The notes beneath the pieces were generated by a model, which worked only from the letters and a program-made list of their open reading frames with translations, was not told the origin of the DNA and did not search any database. DNA of 64,000 nt from NCBI RefSeq assembly GCF_005116665.1, contig NZ_SWCJ01000020.1, forward strand, positions 23,672 to 87,671, read 5' to 3'. Both the position numbers and the translations under genes were made by a program. The DNA is from Ferrimonas aestuarii. Its GTDB lineage: Bacteria > Pseudomonadota > Gammaproteobacteria > Enterobacterales > Shewanellaceae. Positions 52,981 to 60,290 of this stretch are shown here, in pieces (the stretch's first letter is position 1; each line of letters begins with the position of its first letter).

Positions 52981-53319
52981 ATGACACAACTTTCAACCAT
53001 GGAATGCGAAGCTTGCCAAGCTGGCGCCCCTCAAGTCACCGATCAAGAGCTGGCGGAGCTGATGGCACAGCTTCCCGATTGGAGTGCTCCGGTTCGTGAT
53101 GGCGTGCTGCAGCTAGAGCGAGTATATAAATTTAAGAACTTTAAATTGGCGTGGGCGTTTTCCAATAAAGTCGCCGAGCTGGCGGAAGCGGAGTTCCATC
53201 ATCCAGGCATCCTATTGGAGTGGGGTAAAGTGACCGTGACCTGGTGGACCCATGCCATCAACGGTTTGCATAAAAACGACTTTATCATGGCCGCCAAGAC
53301 CGACCAGCTGTTGGATTAA
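52981..53319 (+). CDS. phhB: Pterin-4a-carbinolamine dehydratase
   Basis: PhhB dehydrates the 4a-hydroxy-pterin formed by PhhA so the cofactor can be recycled. The ATG at 52981 follows AAGGAAAATCAA; the longer frame from 52942 overlaps phhA and is not supported. The 112-residue protein has LMAQLPDWS, a KFKNFKLAWAFSNKVAELAE helix, and the active-site block AEFHHPGILLEWGKVTVTWWTHAINGLHKNDF with the paired His. 10 bases after phhA; a terminator follows, closing the mdeA-phhA-phhB unit. Confidence 0.96.
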   Translation: MTQLSTMECEACQAGAPQVTDQELAELMAQLPDWSAPVRDGVLQLERVYKFKNFKLAWAFSNKVAELAEAEFHHPGILLEWGKVTVTWWTHAINGLHKNDFIMAAKTDQLLD

Positions 53320-53341
53320 TCTGGGCGAACGTCATGTCACT

Positions 53342-53365
53342 AGGGCACCTTTGGGTGCCTTTTTT
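53342..53365 (+). terminator. Intrinsic terminator after phhB
   Basis: GGCACC pairs with GGTGCC around a TTTG loop and is followed by six T residues, 22 bases after the phhB stop. Confidence 0.85.
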
Positions 53366-53548
53366 GTTGCTCAAGTTGTTTTAAGGCTACTCGCGCCAGC
53401 AACCAGCGCTCCGATTGAACTCAAGTTCGTCCCCCACAAGGCCAGCTTCTTAATGGCAGGGCATCAAACTGTAAATTACTCGATGAGTAAACCACCTGTT
53501 TAGAACTTGTGCTCTAGGCATTACAACGGCTTAGGTGGCGGGAAAGTT

Positions 53549-53566
53549 TGTAAAGAAATACTGACA
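53549..53566 (+). promoter_or_regulatory. TyrR-box-like dyad upstream of tyrR
   Basis: TGTAAAGAAATACTGACA has a perfect left arm (TGTAAA) and right arm CTGACA, with two mismatches to TTTACA. It lies 62 bases before the tyrR ATG. E. coli TyrR represses its own gene from such a site. Confidence 0.45.
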
Positions 53567-53627
53567 TCTATAGTGCAACTTCCCAGAACCGAGTATCATG
53601 CCCAAAAAATTACTAGGATGGGAAGCG

Positions 53628-55175
53628 ATGCGCCTGGAAGTTAGCTGCGACGATCGAATCGGCTTGGCCCGAGAGATCTTAGAGGTGATGGAACAACATC
53701 AGCTCAATGTAAATGCCATTGATGCCGAGAGCCAAGGTTATGTCTATCTGCAGTTGCCGGAGCTCAGTTTTGAAGAGCTGAGTAAGCTACTTCCTATCTT
53801 AAGAAAAATCGATGCCGTTAAAGACGTGCGTACCGTGGCGTTCATGCCCTCCGAGCGGGAACATTACGCCCTAGAAACGCTGTTGCGTACATTGCCCGAC
53901 GCGGTGCTCTCCATCGATACCAAATTGCGGGTCACCATGGCCAATGATTCTGCACTGTCGGTGATGGCCCATGAGCGTGATGAGGTGCTTAATCAGCCCA
54001 TCAGTAATTGGGTAACCGGCTTTGGTTTCCAGCGCTGGATTCAATCTGAGCAGGTGCTACCGCAGGCGTGTCGAGTTCAAGTGCAAGGCAGTGATTATTT
54101 AGCCGAGATGTTTCCCATCACTTTGCCGGAAGAGTCCGGTGATGGCTTAGCCCTTGCTGGGGCGGTAGTGCTGCTTAAATCGCCTTCTCGTGTCGGCAAA
54201 CAGTTCAATGCCCTTCGTAATGAGATTGAAGGTTTTGACACCGTGCTGGCGCAAAGCGACAAGATGCAGGCGGTGTTAGAGCAAGCCAAGCGCATGGCTC
54301 AACTGGAAGCACCGCTGCTGATCAGCGGTGAAACCGGCACCGGTAAAGAGCTGATGGCCAGAGCCTGTCACGATGCCAGCTTGCGTAAAGACAAATCGTT
54401 TGTGGTGATCAACTGCGCTTCACTGCCAGACAGTGTGGCGGAGAGTGAGCTGTTTGGTTTTGCCTCAGCCCCTGGGCAACCGGTGAAGAAGGGGGTTATC
54501 GAACAGGCCAATGGAGGCACCATTTTCCTTGATGAAGTGGCAGACATGTCGCCACAGCTGCAAGTGAAGCTGCTGCGTTTTATTCAAGATGGTTGCTTCC
54601 GCCGCGTGGGGGATGACGAAGAGATTCGTGTCGACGTTCGCATCATCTGTGCCAGTCAGAAGGACCTGTCGGATCTGTGCCAGCAGGGCAAGTTTCGTGA
54701 AGATCTCTATTACCGCATCAATGTCCTTAATCTGTTGATTCCGCCTCTGCGGGAGCGCGTGATGGACATTGTGCCGTTGGCGGAGTTATTCCTTGAACAC
54801 TACAGTCAGCAGTTGGTCAGCCCAGCGAGGCAGCTCTCTGCTGAGTGCCGTGAGTACGTGCGTAACTACGCTTGGCCGGGTAACGTGCGCCAACTGAAAA
54901 ACTCCATCTTCCGTGCCGTCTCCATGGCCACTGGGGTGCGCGAAGTGACCTCTGAAGATCTGCGTTTGCCCGCATGGAGCGAGAATTTTGGTTATTTTGA
55001 TCAAGAGTTTGAAGGATCTTTGGATCAAGCGGTAAAACAGTTTGAATCCAGCTTGCTGCGCCGCCTCTATCCCGCCTACCCAAGCACCCGCCAATTGGCC
55101 AAAAAATTGGGCGTTTCCCATACTGCAATCGCCAATAAATTGCGCGAATATGGTATTGGTAAAAAGCGTAAGTAA
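53628..55175 (+). CDS. tyrR: Transcriptional regulator TyrR (aromatic amino acids)
   Basis: TyrR regulates synthesis, uptake and breakdown of aromatic amino acids. The ATG at 53628 gives MRLEVSCDDRIGLAREILEV, the standard start; the frame from 53598 adds ten unneeded residues. The 515-residue protein has an N-terminal ACT domain (1-75), a PAS domain (about 78-190), an AAA+ domain with Walker A GETGTGKEL and Walker B TIFLDEVADM, and a C-terminal HTH (TRQLAKKLGVSHTAIANKLREYG). The GAFTGA loop needed for sigma-54 is absent (ELFGFASAPGQ), as in enteric TyrR, so it acts with sigma-70. It stands between its likely targets phhAB and hppD. Confidence 0.96.
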   Translation: MRLEVSCDDRIGLAREILEVMEQHQLNVNAIDAESQGYVYLQLPELSFEELSKLLPILRKIDAVKDVRTVAFMPSEREHYALETLLRTLPDAVLSIDTKLRVTMANDSALSVMAHERDEVLNQPISNWVTGFGFQRWIQSEQVLPQACRVQVQGSDYLAEMFPITLPEESGDGLALAGAVVLLKSPSRVGKQFNALRNEIEGFDTVLAQSDKMQAVLEQAKRMAQLEAPLLISGETGTGKELMARACHDASLRKDKSFVVINCASLPDSVAESELFGFASAPGQPVKKGVIEQANGGTIFLDEVADMSPQLQVKLLRFIQDGCFRRVGDDEEIRVDVRIICASQKDLSDLCQQGKFREDLYYRINVLNLLIPPLRERVMDIVPLAELFLEHYSQQLVSPARQLSAECREYVRNYAWPGNVRQLKNSIFRAVSMATGVREVTSEDLRLPAWSENFGYFDQEFEGSLDQAVKQFESSLLRRLYPAYPSTRQLAKKLGVSHTAIANKLREYGIGKKRK

Positions 55176-55201
55176 TTGACCATAAACCGATAAAATAAAG
55201 A

Positions 55202-55219
55202 TGTAAACCAATTGTGACA
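55202..55219 (+). promoter_or_regulatory. TyrR-box-like dyad upstream of hppD
   Basis: TGTAAACCAATTGTGACA has a perfect left arm and a right arm GTGACA with two mismatches to TTTACA. It lies about 150 bases before the hppD ATG, just after tyrR. Confidence 0.5.
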
Positions 55220-55237
55220 ACCGCACCTGCGGTTGTC
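55216..55237 (+). terminator. Hairpin after tyrR
   Basis: GACAACCGCA and TGCGGTTGTC can form a long perfect stem about 40 bases after the tyrR stop. Only TTC follows, so termination strength is uncertain. Confidence 0.45.
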
Positions 55238-55242
55238 TTCAG

Positions 55243-55258
55243 TGTGATCTGTATCACT
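55243..55258 (+). promoter_or_regulatory. CRP-like site upstream of hppD
   Basis: TGTGATCTGTATCACT matches the CRP consensus TGTGA-N6-TCACA at 9 of 10 fixed positions. Its centre lies about 117 bases before the hppD start codon. It suggests catabolite control of tyrosine breakdown. Confidence 0.6.
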
Positions 55259-55367
55259 GGTTAAGCTTCTCTGTTAGCGTTGAGAATCGACTCATCGCCG
55301 CACTTTTTCGGCCACAAACCTCCATTTAGAGAGGCGGCTGCGGTGTAAAAAGACAGGGAGAACCTTT

Positions 55368-56435
55368 ATGAACGCTACGGATTACAACCCTCTTGGTACC
55401 GACGGATTTGAGTTCGTCGAGTACACCGCCCCCAACGCCGATGGCATCAATGACCTAAAGCAGTTATTTGGCTTACTTGGCTTCACTGAAGTGGCTCAGC
55501 ACCGCAGTAAGCGAGCTTGGCTGTATCGTCAGGGCGACATCAACTTTATCGTGAACTCTGAGCCTCACTCTCAAGCCGAAGCGTTTGCGAAGCTCCACGG
55601 CCCATCGGTGTGCGGTATGGCCTGGCGAGTTCAAGATGCTGGTAAGGCGCTGAATCATGCCTTAGAAAACGGTGCCGAACGATTCGAAGGCAACATTGGC
55701 CCGATGGAGTTAAACATTCCAGCGGTTAAAGGCATTGGCGAATCGACCCTGTACTTCGTTGATCGCTATGGTGAGCGCAATATCTATGAAGTGGACTTTG
55801 TGTTCTACCCAGACTGGCAGCAGCGCCTTGCGGCCAATGACAAGGGCCTGTTTGAGATTGATCATCTCACCCACAATGTGTTCCAGGGCAACATGAACAA
55901 GTGGGCGGGCTTCTACGAGCGCATCGGTAATTTCCGCGAGATTCGTTATTTTGATATCGAAGGCAAATTGACTGGCCTAGTCAGTCGTGCCATGACCGGC
56001 CCATGCGGCAAGATTCGCATTCCCATTAATGAATCTTCAGACGATAAGTCTCAGATTGAAGAGTATCTGCGTGAGTACCAAGGTGAGGGCATTCAGCACA
56101 TCGCCATGACCACCGAGGATATCTACAAGACCGTTGCCGATCTGCGTGCTGGCGGCATGGACTTTATGCCTACTCCAGATACCTATTATGAAAAGATCGA
56201 TCAGCGCGTTGAAGGGCATACCGAAGACGTGGAGCGCCTGAAAGAGCAGCGCATTCTGATTGACGGTGCGCCGATGAAAGATGGCATTTTGCTGCAGATC
56301 TTTACCCAGACCGTGATTGGCCCAGTGTTCTTCGAGATCATCCAGCGTAAAGGCAACGAAGGCTTTGGCGAAGGTAACTTCAAGGCGCTGTTTGAGTCTA
56401 TCGAAGAGGATCAGATCCGCCGCGGCGTACTGTAA
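55368..56435 (+). CDS. hppD: 4-hydroxyphenylpyruvate dioxygenase
   Basis: HppD converts 4-hydroxyphenylpyruvate to homogentisate with oxygen and Fe(II). The 355-residue protein has two VOC-type domains. Iron ligands fall in FEIDHLTHNVFQG (His), EGIQHIAMTTEDI (His) and GPVFFEIIQRKGNEGFGEGNF (Glu). Length and the C-terminal GEGNFKALFESIEEDQIRRG are typical. It heads the hppD-hmgA-fahA-maiA run, with GGGAG 9 bases before the ATG. Upstream TyrR- and CRP-like sites suggest induction by aromatic amino acids and carbon state. Confidence 0.97.
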   Translation: MNATDYNPLGTDGFEFVEYTAPNADGINDLKQLFGLLGFTEVAQHRSKRAWLYRQGDINFIVNSEPHSQAEAFAKLHGPSVCGMAWRVQDAGKALNHALENGAERFEGNIGPMELNIPAVKGIGESTLYFVDRYGERNIYEVDFVFYPDWQQRLAANDKGLFEIDHLTHNVFQGNMNKWAGFYERIGNFREIRYFDIEGKLTGLVSRAMTGPCGKIRIPINESSDDKSQIEEYLREYQGEGIQHIAMTTEDIYKTVADLRAGGMDFMPTPDTYYEKIDQRVEGHTEDVERLKEQRILIDGAPMKDGILLQIFTQTVIGPVFFEIIQRKGNEGFGEGNFKALFESIEEDQIRRGVL

Positions 56436-56484
56436 TCATAGTGCGGGAGGGCGTTGCTCTCCTGCCGTTTTCTGGGGGTAATCT

Positions 56485-57615
56485 ATGCGTAAATGGATAA
56501 GCTTTCCGCATAAAGAGGGGCAGATCTCTCGACAAGCCCATGCGGATCTACCTGAGCAGGCGATCTACGAACGAGAAGCGGGTCGCTCCGGCTTCTTTGG
56601 CCCTGCGGCACACTTTCATCATCAGCATCCACCGACCGGTTGGAGCGAGTGGCAAGGGCCGCTTCGTCCTCGAGCCATCGACCTCAATCTGCAGAATGAG
56701 CGCAGTGACCTGCCTTGGTTAACGCCAGCGTTTCTGCACAATCACCACTGTCAGATGCGCTTGTGGCAACTTGACCAACATATGACGGAGCTGATGCGTA
56801 ATGCCGATGGCGATGAGCTGTTGTTCATCCACGAAGGTCGGGCTGAGCTCTACTGTGACTACGGCCATTTAACGCTGGAAACCGGAGATTATCTGGTGAT
56901 TCCACGCTCCACCATGTGGCGCCTTGAGGTCATTGAACCACTAAAAATCTTAATGGTTGAAGCCACCAACGACAGTTTCCAACTGCCAGATAAAGGCATT
57001 GTGGGGCCTCACGCCATCTTTGATCCAGCGATGTTGGATGTGCCTAAGATTGATGATGAATTCTTGGCTCAGCAGGGTGAAACCCCATGGGGGGTTAATA
57101 TCAAGCGGCTTGGGCAGATGTCCAAGGTCAGTTACCCCTTTAACCCGCTCGATGCCATTGGTTGGCATGGGGATTTGGCACCGGTTCGCATTAACTGGCG
57201 CGACATCCGCCCTCTGATGAGCCACCGGTATCACCTACCGCCGTCGGCGCACACCACTTTTGTGGCCAGTCGTTTTGTGGTCTGTACCTTTGTGCCGCGC
57301 CCCATAGAAAGCGATCCCGGTGCGCTGAAAGTGCCGTTTTATCACAACAATGATGATTTTGATGAGGTGCTGTTTTATCACGCTGGCGATTTCTTTAGTC
57401 GTGACAACATCGAGGCGGGCATGGTGACTTTCCACCCCTGCGGCTTCACCCATGGGCCTCACCCTAAAGCGTTCGAGGCTGGACTGGCCCACAAGAAGAA
57501 ATTTACCGATGAGGTGGCGGTGATGGTGGATACCCGAGATCCATTGGAACTGTCAGAGCAGGCCAGCGCTTTGGAAAATCTGGATTACGCCAACAGTTGG
57601 CAAGTGAAAGCATAA
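56485..57615 (+). CDS. hmgA: Homogentisate 1,2-dioxygenase (short bacterial form)
   Basis: HmgA opens the ring of homogentisate to maleylacetoacetate. The 376-residue protein is shorter than the classical 430-445 residue enzyme but keeps the cupin-like core. The C-terminal iron region PFYHNNDDFDEVLFYHAGDFF and MVTFHPCGFTHGPHPKAFE provides His-Glu-His ligands. The N-terminal half has HFHHQHPPTGWSEWQGPLRPR and an ELLFIHEGRAELYCDYG barrel. Assignment is strengthened by its place between hppD and fahA. It starts 49 bases after hppD. Confidence 0.9.
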   Translation: MRKWISFPHKEGQISRQAHADLPEQAIYEREAGRSGFFGPAAHFHHQHPPTGWSEWQGPLRPRAIDLNLQNERSDLPWLTPAFLHNHHCQMRLWQLDQHMTELMRNADGDELLFIHEGRAELYCDYGHLTLETGDYLVIPRSTMWRLEVIEPLKILMVEATNDSFQLPDKGIVGPHAIFDPAMLDVPKIDDEFLAQQGETPWGVNIKRLGQMSKVSYPFNPLDAIGWHGDLAPVRINWRDIRPLMSHRYHLPPSAHTTFVASRFVVCTFVPRPIESDPGALKVPFYHNNDDFDEVLFYHAGDFFSRDNIEAGMVTFHPCGFTHGPHPKAFEAGLAHKKKFTDEVAVMVDTRDPLELSEQASALENLDYANSWQVKA

Positions 57616-57626
57616 GGATGTAACCA

Positions 57627-58607
57627 ATGAAATTGGCAACCAAGAATAATGGCAGCCGTGATGGCGAGTTAATGCTGGTCAGTCGTGACCTGAGCCAGGC
57701 GGTCAGCGCGGCAGACATCTGCCCAACGTTACAAGCGGCATTGGATAACTGGGACGAGCTTCAACCTAAGCTCGAAGCCCGTTATCAACAGCTAAATGAC
57801 GGCCAATGTAATGGTGCGTTTGAGTTTGATCAAAAGATGTGTCACTCGCCACTGCCTCGCGCCTACCATTGGGTGGATGGCAGCGCTTACGTGAATCACG
57901 TTGAACTGGTGCGCAAGGCCAGAGGTGCCGAGATGCCTGAATCGTTCTGGACCGACCCTTTGGTGTATCAGGGCGGCTCAGACACCTTTTTGGCACCGTT
58001 TGAAGAGATTAAGATGCCCACCACCGACTGGGGCGTCGACTTTGAGTCGGAAATTGCGGTGATCACTGACGATGTGCCCATGGGTGTAACGGCTGAGCAA
58101 GCGCAAGGACACATTAAGCTGTTGATGCTGGTTAACGATGTGTCGCTGCGAAACTTAATTCCCGGTGAGCTGGCCAAAGGATTTGGTTTTTATCAGTCCA
58201 AACCCTCCAGTGCCTTTTCTCCCGTGGCCATCACTCCCGATGAGCTAGGCGAGTCCTGGAAAGAGGGTAAGGTGCACCTGCCACTGGTTACACACCTAAA
58301 TGGTGAGTGTTTTGGTCGACCCGATGCCGGCGTTGACATGACCTTCAACTTCCCCACCTTGGTGGCCCACGCGGCGAAAAGCCGACCCTTAGGCACTGGC
58401 TGCATTATCGGCTCGGGAACCGTCTCCAATTATGACCGCAGCGCTGGTTCTTCCTGCTTGGCAGAAAAGCGGATGCTGGAGACCATTGAGCATGGCAAAC
58501 CATTGACTCCATTCATGCAATTTGACGATATCGTGCGAATTGAAATGTTCGATTTAAGGCAAAACTCCATTTTTGGTGCTATAGAACAAAGACTGGTTAA
58601 GTCTTAG
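57627..58607 (+). CDS. fahA: Fumarylacetoacetate hydrolase family protein
   Basis: This hydrolase splits fumarylacetoacetate to fumarate and acetoacetate. The 326-residue product is of the short bacterial type. It has an FAH fold with the acidic metal ligands in DFESEIAVITDDVP, the catalytic His in CHSPLPRAYHWVDGSAYVNHVEL, and the closing GTGCIIGSGTVSNYDRSAGSSCLAEKRMLE segment (GSGTVSN). It starts 11 bases after hmgA with AAGGATG upstream, in the same operon. In Shewanella-type genomes this protein stands in for the longer eukaryote-like FAH. Confidence 0.92.
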   Translation: MKLATKNNGSRDGELMLVSRDLSQAVSAADICPTLQAALDNWDELQPKLEARYQQLNDGQCNGAFEFDQKMCHSPLPRAYHWVDGSAYVNHVELVRKARGAEMPESFWTDPLVYQGGSDTFLAPFEEIKMPTTDWGVDFESEIAVITDDVPMGVTAEQAQGHIKLLMLVNDVSLRNLIPGELAKGFGFYQSKPSSAFSPVAITPDELGESWKEGKVHLPLVTHLNGECFGRPDAGVDMTFNFPTLVAHAAKSRPLGTGCIIGSGTVSNYDRSAGSSCLAEKRMLETIEHGKPLTPFMQFDDIVRIEMFDLRQNSIFGAIEQRLVKS

Positions 58608-58617
58608 GGAGTTTGCA

Positions 58618-59271
58618 TTGGCAATGCTTAAATTGTATGGATACTGGCGATCCAGTGCTGCTTATCGCGTTCGTATCGCGTGTGCACTCAAGCAGTTGGA
58701 TTATGAGAACGTCTCGGTTCACTTAGTGAAAGATGGTGGGCAGCAGCACCTACCGAGTTATGGGATGCTCAACCCCAACCATCTGGTACCGACGCTTCAG
58801 GACGGCGATCTGTTACTCAATCAATCCATGGCGATCATTGAGTATCTGGATGAAGCCTACCCAGAACCGGCGCTGTTACCGGCAGAGCCAACTCAGCGTG
58901 CAAAGGTTCGTGCCATGGCACAGAATCTGGCAGTGGATTGTCATCCTCTCAATAACCTTCGCGTACTCAAGTATCTCTCGTCGGAGCTTAATTTGGATGA
59001 TGAGGCGAAAAATCGCTGGTATCACCACTGGGTGAAAACCGCCTTTAAAGGGTTTGAGTTGCAGTTGGAGGGAACGTCTGGATTGTTTTGTGTTGGAGAC
59101 CAAGTCACCATGGCGGACGTCTGTCTGGTGCCACAGGTTTACAATGCAGAGCGGTTTGGGGTGCCAATGCAGGACTACCCACTCATCAATGGCATTGTTA
59201 GGCGTTGTCGACAGTTAACTGCTTTCGCGGAAGCGGCGCCGGAAAATCAACCGGACGCCGTGATTTCCTAA
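58618..59271 (+). CDS. maiA: Maleylacetoacetate isomerase (GST zeta class)
   Basis: MaiA isomerises maleylacetoacetate to fumarylacetoacetate using glutathione. The 217-residue protein begins (M)AMLKLYGYWRSSAAYRVRIACALK. The zeta-class SSC motif reads SSA here, a change seen in many bacterial members. The N-terminal thioredoxin fold ends NQSMAIIEYLDEAYPEP and a helical domain with TMADVCLVPQVYNAERF follows. The start is TTG at 58618, seven bases after GGGAG; an ATG two codons later is the alternative. Last gene of the tyrosine operon. Confidence 0.94.
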   Translation: MAMLKLYGYWRSSAAYRVRIACALKQLDYENVSVHLVKDGGQQHLPSYGMLNPNHLVPTLQDGDLLLNQSMAIIEYLDEAYPEPALLPAEPTQRAKVRAMAQNLAVDCHPLNNLRVLKYLSSELNLDDEAKNRWYHHWVKTAFKGFELQLEGTSGLFCVGDQVTMADVCLVPQVYNAERFGVPMQDYPLINGIVRRCRQLTAFAEAAPENQPDAVIS

Positions 59272-59277
59272 CCTCGT

Positions 59278-59301
59278 AAGGCTCTGTTAACCCAGAGCCT
59301 T
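59278..59301. terminator. Convergent terminator between maiA and the LysR gene
   Basis: AAGGCTCTG and CAGAGCCTT form a 9-bp stem with a 6-base loop just after the maiA stop. It overlaps the last codons of the leftward LysR gene. The T-run is short (TTATT). Confidence 0.55.
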
Positions 59302-60177
59302 ATTGGTTTCACGCTGTTCCAGTAGGAAGTCTAGGAAGGTGCGGTCGGCCTGAGTCAAGGCGCGTCCGCGTTTCCAAGCTACGTGCAGATCCATAAACAG
59401 TGGCTCAGCGAAAGACACCGCTTTGATTTGCGGATCGTCCTGAACAACCATCTTCAGTACCGTGGTAATCGCAAATCCTTGACGCACAATGGAGCGGATC
59501 AGCTCAATCAAGTTGGTTTCAAAGGCCAGTTGCGGCTCAAGGTTATGGGCCTTGGCCAACTGATCCATGCGCTCACGGTGGTAATAACCACGCTTGAACA
59601 TCACCAGTTCGTGCTTCATAAAGTCAGTGAACTCGATGGAGTCCAGCTCAGCCAGAGGGTGATCTAGGCTGCAAGCGACGATCATCTCCTCTTTGGTCAG
59701 AGGGATGGTTTCCAGTGTTGGCTGGGTGTCTCCGTCAATCACAATACCGATATCGATCTCATCTCGTTCAATCATCGCTTGAATTTCACGAGTACCCGCT
59801 TCAATCAGAGACAGCTTTAGCTCTGGATATCTGTGGTGGAACGCCATCAGCAGTGCAGGGAAGTAGTAGGAACCGATCATGCCGGGAAGTGCGATACGAA
59901 CTTCTCCTCGACCCAATTGCTGCAGGCGATTCATGGCCGATTCCGCCAGCTCAACCCGCCCCAGAATCTCTTTGGCATGGGGCAGCAGCTCCTGACCTTC
60001 GGCGGTCAGTTGAACGCGCTTGTCTTGGCGGTGGAGTAAAACCAGGCCGAGTTCGGTCTCCAGTTTCTTAATGGCAGTACTGACTGCTGGCTGGGCTACA
60101 CCCAAGATGCGGGCTGCCCGTGTGAAACTGCTCTGTTCGGCGACGGTAACAAAATTGCGTAACTGGCGTAGGTCCAT
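59287..60177 (-). CDS. LysR-type transcriptional regulator
   Basis: This 296-residue LysR-type regulator starts MDLRQLRNFVTVAEQSSFTRAA, with the HTH in SFTRAARILGVAQPAVSTAIKKLE and a co-inducer domain with GEVRIALPGMIGSYYFPALLM. It resembles CynR/CbbR-like members rather than a known tyrosine regulator. It is convergent with maiA and divergent from the carboxypeptidase gene, either of which may be a target. No operator was identified. Family firm, role unknown. Confidence 0.88.
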   Translation of the reverse strand: MDLRQLRNFVTVAEQSSFTRAARILGVAQPAVSTAIKKLETELGLVLLHRQDKRVQLTAEGQELLPHAKEILGRVELAESAMNRLQQLGRGEVRIALPGMIGSYYFPALLMAFHHRYPELKLSLIEAGTREIQAMIERDEIDIGIVIDGDTQPTLETIPLTKEEMIVACSLDHPLAELDSIEFTDFMKHELVMFKRGYYHRERMDQLAKAHNLEPQLAFETNLIELIRSIVRQGFAITTVLKMVVQDDPQIKAVSFAEPLFMDLHVAWKRGRALTQADRTFLDFLLEQRETNKALG

Positions 60178-60290
60178 AAGGAATTCTTGTAATTTTGAGG
60201 ATTTAATATCGATGTTTTATTACTATGCCAAAGAAATCTGAACTCGCCTATAGAATTTTCACTCTAGGGCTAAAAAAGGAGTTAAGCGTT

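Larger units (their letters stand above)
53320..53627. other. phhB-tyrR intergenic region
   Basis: About 308 bases without a gene. It contains the phhB terminator and a TyrR-box-like dyad (53549-53566), listed separately. A TGTAAA at 53470-53475 has no matching second arm and was not called. Confidence 0.6.

Noticed and set aside
53461..53492. Possible second TyrR box near tyrR (TGTAAATTACTCGATGAG)
   Set aside because: The right arm does not match TTTACA; only one half-site is present.
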